Below, in pieces: positions 4,523 to 8,353 of a DNA stretch of 8,353 nucleotides. The translations under genes were made by a program, and so were the position numbers. Numbering within the stretch: position 1 is the stretch's first letter; each line of letters begins with the position of its first letter. The notes beneath the pieces were generated by a model. The model searched no databases. It saw only the letters and a program-made list of their open reading frames with translations, and was not told the DNA's origin. The stretch spans positions 1 through 8,353 of the forward strand of contig CAZLSW010000103.1 of assembly GCA_964562375.1 (NCBI GenBank), in the 5' to 3' direction. This DNA comes from JAJPXC01 sp964562375. GTDB taxonomy: Bacteria; Bacteroidota; Bacteroidia; Bacteroidales; Muribaculaceae.

Positions 4523-7500
4523 ATGATAAAAACCACCTATTCTATCCTGATTCCTATCCTCACATTATGCACTCTGGGCGCATCGGCCCAGAGCGCAACT
4601 GTGTATACCACCTCGGGCGACCGCTCGATCGATCTCCAACAATCGAGCGTGGCAGCTACATCGGGTGGCAGTGCTAATTATGTTGTAAACACGGGCACCA
4701 AGTACCAGGAGGTCGACGGTTTTGGCTATGCCATTACCTACGCCGCCTGTTACAACCTGATGCAGATGAGCGAGTCGATGCGCAACGCGTTGTTGCAGAA
4801 GACTTTCTCCCCAACGAGTGGTTGCGGTAGCAGTTACGTGCGCATCTCCATCGGAACCAACGACTTCTCGAGCGACGAGTACAGCCTCTGCGACACCAAG
4901 GGACCTGATTCCAATTTGCTACAATATTTCGGGCTTCATAGCGACGAAATCAACTATGTGATCCCGATGTTGCAGAAAATCAAAGCGTTGAACCCCAACA
5001 TAAAGATTATCGCCACCCCGTGGACACCTCCCTTGTGGATGAAAACCAACGGCGCATGGACCAATGGCGAGCTATCGTCGTCCTATTACGACGCTTACGG
5101 CGACTACTTCGTGAAATTCATTCAGGCGATGAAAGGTTACGGGCTTGATATTTACGCCGTTACCCCTCAGAACGAGCCGATGAACCGAGGCAACTCGGCC
5201 TCATGCTACATGTCGTGGGAAACGGAGGCCGATTTCATCTCCCAGTCGCTTGCGCCCAAGTTCAAGGCCGCTGGGTTAAACACCAAGATTTACCTTTGGG
5301 ACCATAACTACAACTATGATAACGTTGACGGTCAAGATGATTACCCCTACAAAGCCCTGCAAAGGATGGGCACCTCGTTCAGCGGCTACGACCTTGTTGC
5401 CGGCAGTGCTTGGCACAAGTACACCGGTTATGACAACGACTGGACCGAGATGCAAGATATCTACAACAAAACCGGCAAGGACAACCTCTTCACTGAGGCC
5501 TCGATAGGCACTTGGAACAACGGCGACGACCTCTACAACAGCCTCGCGCGTGACATGCGCGACTTGGTAATCCACCCCGCATTGGGCTACTGCCGCGGCT
5601 CGCTAGCTTGGAACTTCGCCCTCGACATCGACGGCGACCCCCACCGAGGCTCGGGTGCGTGCACCACCTGCCGCGGAGCCATATCGGTAGCCGAGGACGG
5701 CTCCTATTACGTGTGCAACTCACATTATTATATAATGGCGCAGGCCTCGGCCGTGGTAAAGCCTGGAGCTTACCGCGTGGCCACATCCGGCTCAATGAGC
5801 AACGTCTATTTCACTGCCTATCAAAATACCGACGGCACCGTGGGCGTGCTTATTTCCAACATGAACGGCTCGGCCCAGAGCGTATCCGTGGCTTACGGCG
5901 ACGAGGTGTACACCTTCTCGGTGCCCACCATGGGTGTGGTAACAGCCTTGTTGCCCAAATCGGCCTCCGACACCTCTTCGACCACTACGACCAATTATTA
6001 TCTCACTGGCTCGCTCACGGGCTGGGATACCCCCGGCGAGGGGCAGTCGATTCTTATGAATAATTCAAATGGACTGATATATAGTGATGTAACTTACAGC
6101 TACACTGGCTCGACCACCGATCCCGAGCGATTCAAAATCTTTCAAGGCACGGGGTGGGACATCCCTTTTGGGATTAGCGACACCTCGGGTGTCGGCGGCA
6201 GCGAGGGCAACCGTATTAACGGCCCCGTGACGGGTTTGGCCCTCCAGCGAGGCTCGGAAAACAACATTTATTACAGTCTCAATGGCACTTATCGCACTGT
6301 TTTCGACCCTTCTACCTACCAATTATCGATCCTGGATCCATCGCCCGCCGACCTCTACCTCTCTGGCGGGTTCAACAATTGGACAGGCCCCGGCGAGGAC
6401 AGCGCGGCCAAAATGACCTACAACTCGCTTGGTTACTACACGTGCACGTTGGACTTAAGCGGCTCCGACCGCTTTTGTATTTATACCGGCACGGGTTGGG
6501 ATGGCGTGAAATATGGCCGGGCTTCCACCTCGGCCACGCTCTCCGAGAGCAACGTCTCAGTAACCCTCGCCTCGGGAGCCTCCGACAGCTACACCACTGT
6601 CTACGACCCCGTTAACTCGCGTATCTCAATACTCGACACAAGTCCACAGGAGCTTTACTTGGCAGGGTCGTTTAACGATTGGAAAACGCCTGGCGAGGAC
6701 ACAAGTTACAAAATGACATACAACCCCTACGGATACTATGAAATCACCCTTAGCCTCAGCGGCTCGGGGCGTTTTAATATTCATACGGGCACAGGTTGGG
6801 ACGGCGCCAAGTACGGCCGCGTCGCCACCGACCAATCTTTCTCCACGAGCAACAACTCAGTGACCGTCGCTGTTGGCACAGCTGATTCCAATGTCGACTA
6901 CGACATCTATTACGACGACCTCAACGGCACCTACACATTCCTGCTCAACCTCACCTCGCTTGAGTTGACAATGGCCCAAACCAAGGGCGAGGAATATTAC
7001 CTCTCAGGCACATTCAACGGCTGGAAGGGACCCGGGGAGGACGGTGGCGCAAAACTCGTGTACACAGGCGACGGCAACTACACTTGTGTGCTGGCGCTGA
7101 GCGGCAGCGACCGCTTCTGCATCTACACCGGCACCGGCTGGGATGGCCAGCGCTATGGCCGTTCCTCCACGTCAACTGTAATTTCGGAGAGCAACGCCAA
7201 AATCTCCCTCAAAATGCTAAGCAGCGACGAAACTAGTGACCCGGGCAACGATGTCCATTACGAAAACCTCAGCGGCACTTATGCCTTGGTTTTCAATCCC
7301 CTAACTCTCGAGTTGTCGCTCGCTGGTGGCTCCTCCTCGACCTCCACCGATGGGGATGAGTATTACCTTTCGGGCAAGTTCAACGGCTGGATAGGACCGG
7401 GCGAGGACTCTACAGCACGACTTCGTTACACCTCGGATGGCAACTACCAGTGCACCCTCTCGTTGAGTGGCTCGGGCGACGAGGCCCGAATGGTCATTTT

Positions 7501-8353
7501 CACTGGCACGGGTTGGGACGGCCAGCGCTACGGCCGCTCGTCGACCGACGCCGTCCTTTCGGAGAGCAACACCTCAATCTCCCTCAAAGCCCTTACCTCG
7601 GATGAAGCTAGCGCCCCCGGTAACGACATCCACTACGACCTCGACGGCTCGTATACACTCACGTTCAATCCCAATGACTTGACTCTCAGCCTCTCCACCG
7701 AAGCCGCCTCCACTGGCACTGCCTCGTCCTTAGGCGACTTCTACATTACGGGGTCGCTATGCGGCTGGGATGCGCCTGGCACAGGGGAGTCGTTGCAGAT
7801 GTCGGTGAGCAATGCGGTGATCACTTGCGATGTGCCGTTCGACTACACAGGCTCGGAAACCGATCCCGACCGCTTCAAGCTTTTCCAAGGCACCGGTTGG
7901 GACAGCCCGATAGGCTTGACCGACAAATCGTCGCTTGGTGGCACCAAGGAAAACGCCGTTTCCGGTCCCGCGACTGGCCTCTCGGTTACCGCCGGATCGG
8001 AGAACGACATCTACTATACCCTCTCGGGTGTCGACTCCGACATCTATTATGAGAACCTCGACGGCACATATACGCTCACGTTCAACCCTACCACGCTTGA
8101 ATTGACCATCGCCAAAGGGTATGTGGTCGATGCGTCGACCGACTTTTACATCTCAGGCGCGTTCAACGACTGGACCACCCCCGGTAGCGACAGCGCCTAC
8201 CAGTTTACCAACAACGGCTACGGCGTGTACACTTGCAAAGTCACCATTAACGGCTCCGATCGCTTCGTGATCTACACCGGCACAGGCTGGGACGGCGTGA
8301 AATACGGCCGCGCCGCCACCGACGCCGTCCTTACCGACAGTTACACCTCGGTG
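4523..8353 (+). CDS. Secreted GH30-family glycoside hydrolase with at least seven C-terminal tandem modules (3' end outside window)
   Basis: My translation from 4523 is open for 1277 codons to the window edge. Residues 1-22 are a signal peptide (cleavage near GASA/Q). The GH30 (beta/alpha)8 domain spans about 60-385, with DGFGYAITYAACY (65-77), RISIGTNDFS (107-116), PWTPPLWMKTNG (166-177), TPQNEP (214-219) with probable acid/base Glu218, WDHNYN (259-264), WHKYTGY (297-303), LFTEASIG (322-329) with probable nucleophile Glu325, and LAWNFALDIDGDPHRG (361-376). The beta-sandwich that accompanies GH30 catalytic domains follows to about 478, then a Ser/Thr linker (479-490) and modules from 491. Family members hydrolyse beta-1,6-glucan, glucosylceramide, xylan or related beta-glycosides. 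A Bacteroidota beta-1,6-glucanase-like role (GH30_3) is plausible, but substrate is inferred only. A CTTC motif (380-383) lies near the end of the barrel. No SusC/SusD genes adjoin it here. Confidence 0.9.
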   Translation, partial: MIKTTYSILIPILTLCTLGASAQSATVYTTSGDRSIDLQQSSVAATSGGSANYVVNTGTKYQEVDGFGYAITYAACYNLMQMSESMRNALLQKTFSPTSGCGSSYVRISIGTNDFSSDEYSLCDTKGPDSNLLQYFGLHSDEINYVIPMLQKIKALNPNIKIIATPWTPPLWMKTNGAWTNGELSSSYYDAYGDYFVKFIQAMKGYGLDIYAVTPQNEPMNRGNSASCYMSWETEADFISQSLAPKFKAAGLNTKIYLWDHNYNYDNVDGQDDYPYKALQRMGTSFSGYDLVAGSAWHKYTGYDNDWTEMQDIYNKTGKDNLFTEASIGTWNNGDDLYNSLARDMRDLVIHPALGYCRGSLAWNFALDIDGDPHRGSGACTTCRGAISVAEDGSYYVCNSHYYIMAQASAVVKPGAYRVATSGSMSNVYFTAYQNTDGTVGVLISNMNGSAQSVSVAYGDEVYTFSVPTMGVVTALLPKSASDTSSTTTTNYYLTGSLTGWDTPGEGQSILMNNSNGLIYSDVTYSYTGSTTDPERFKIFQGTGWDIPFGISDTSGVGGSEGNRINGPVTGLALQRGSENNIYYSLNGTYRTVFDPSTYQLSILDPSPADLYLSGGFNNWTGPGEDSAAKMTYNSLGYYTCTLDLSGSDRFCIYTGTGWDGVKYGRASTSATLSESNVSVTLASGASDSYTTVYDPVNSRISILDTSPQELYLAGSFNDWKTPGEDTSYKMTYNPYGYYEITLSLSGSGRFNIHTGTGWDGAKYGRVATDQSFSTSNNSVTVAVGTADSNVDYDIYYDDLNGTYTFLLNLTSLELTMAQTKGEEYYLSGTFNGWKGPGEDGGAKLVYTGDGNYTCVLALSGSDRFCIYTGTGWDGQRYGRSSTSTVISESNAKISLKMLSSDETSDPGNDVHYENLSGTYALVFNPLTLELSLAGGSSSTSTDGDEYYLSGKFNGWIGPGEDSTARLRYTSDGNYQCTLSLSGSGDEARMVIFTGTGWDGQRYGRSSTDAVLSESNTSISLKALTSDEASAPGNDIHYDLDGSYTLTFNPNDLTLSLSTEAASTGTASSLGDFYITGSLCGWDAPGTGESLQMSVSNAVITCDVPFDYTGSETDPDRFKLFQGTGWDSPIGLTDKSSLGGTKENAVSGPATGLSVTAGSENDIYYTLSGVDSDIYYENLDGTYTLTFNPTTLELTIAKGYVVDASTDFYISGAFNDWTTPGSDSAYQFTNNGYGVYTCKVTINGSDRFVIYTGTGWDGVKYGRAATDAVLTDSYTSV
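5993..8353 (+). repeat. Tandem array of seven SusE/SusF- or CBM-like modules within the GH30 protein
   Basis: Modules start at residues 491, 609, 709, 823, 945, 1072 and 1207 (nucleotides 5993, 6347, 6647, 6989, 7355, 7736 and 8141); the last is cut by the window. Each opens with a strand such as YYLSGTFNGW followed by PGED, has a central GTGWD strand, and most close with GTYTLTFNPTTLELTI or a close variant. Modules 2, 3, 4, 5 and 7 (type B) carry RFxIYTGTGWDGxxYGR. Modules 1 and 6 (type A) carry YTGSxTDPxRFKxFQGTGWD and a longer tail (GPxTGL, GSENxIYY). The G-x-F-N-x-W opening recalls AMPK/CBM48 domains, and the closing strands recall SusE/SusF binding domains. A carbohydrate-binding or surface-attachment role is inferred, not shown. 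Confidence 0.8.

Noticed and set aside
5276..8052. Open frames on both strands within the GH30 gene
   Set aside because: All overlap the continuous 1277-codon frame that has catalytic motifs and repeated domains. None has a recognisable domain of its own.

Overview
The window reads as a chromosomal segment of a Bacteroidota bacterium, most likely order Bacteroidales. The evidence is the 5S rRNA tail, TAnnTTTG-type promoter boxes instead of sigma-70 boxes, poor Shine-Dalgarno sequences, a DUF1573-type exported protein, and a secreted GH30 glycosidase carrying SusE/SusF-like modules. GC content is moderate (about 50-55% by eye). A gut family such as Muribaculaceae would fit, but that is a guess.

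Layout: (1) Positions 1-74 hold the 3' end of a 5S rRNA and the terminator hairpin of an rRNA operon running in from the left. (2) Positions 81-320 are a cluster of short palindromic repeats resembling REP elements. Each carries a GTAG tetranucleotide next to a 9-bp-stem hairpin. The cluster changes from a 25-bp to a 36-bp period and ends in an inverted unit that abuts, and supplies the stop codon of, the next gene. (3) A minus-strand gene (318-3182) encodes a predicted lipoprotein with a beta-propeller-like periplasmic region, one transmembrane helix and about 320 unrecognised cytoplasmic residues. It looks like a membrane sensor with an unknown output domain. (4) The divergent intergenic region (3183-3637) contains the promoter of that gene, AT-rich inverted repeats, a strong 13-bp GAAA-tetraloop hairpin that favours the plus-strand RNA, and a second cluster of the same REP-like family. 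(5) Positions 3638-4327 encode a small exported DUF1573-like protein. (6) From 4523 to the window edge is one open frame (1277 codons, no stop): a GH30-family glycosidase followed by at least seven tandem beta-sandwich-like modules of two subtypes in the order A-B-B-B-B-A-B.

The genes do not form an obvious operon. The sensor-like gene is divergent from the other two, and the DUF1573 and GH30 genes are about 195 bp apart, each with its own candidate promoter. No SusC/SusD pair is present, so this is not a complete polysaccharide utilisation locus as seen. The GH30 enzyme is probably exported to attack a beta-glucan-like or related glycan, with the repeated modules holding substrate or tethering the enzyme. 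The least explained parts are the REP-like family, the structured plus-strand RNA candidate, the output domain of the sensor-like protein and the module array of the GH30 protein.
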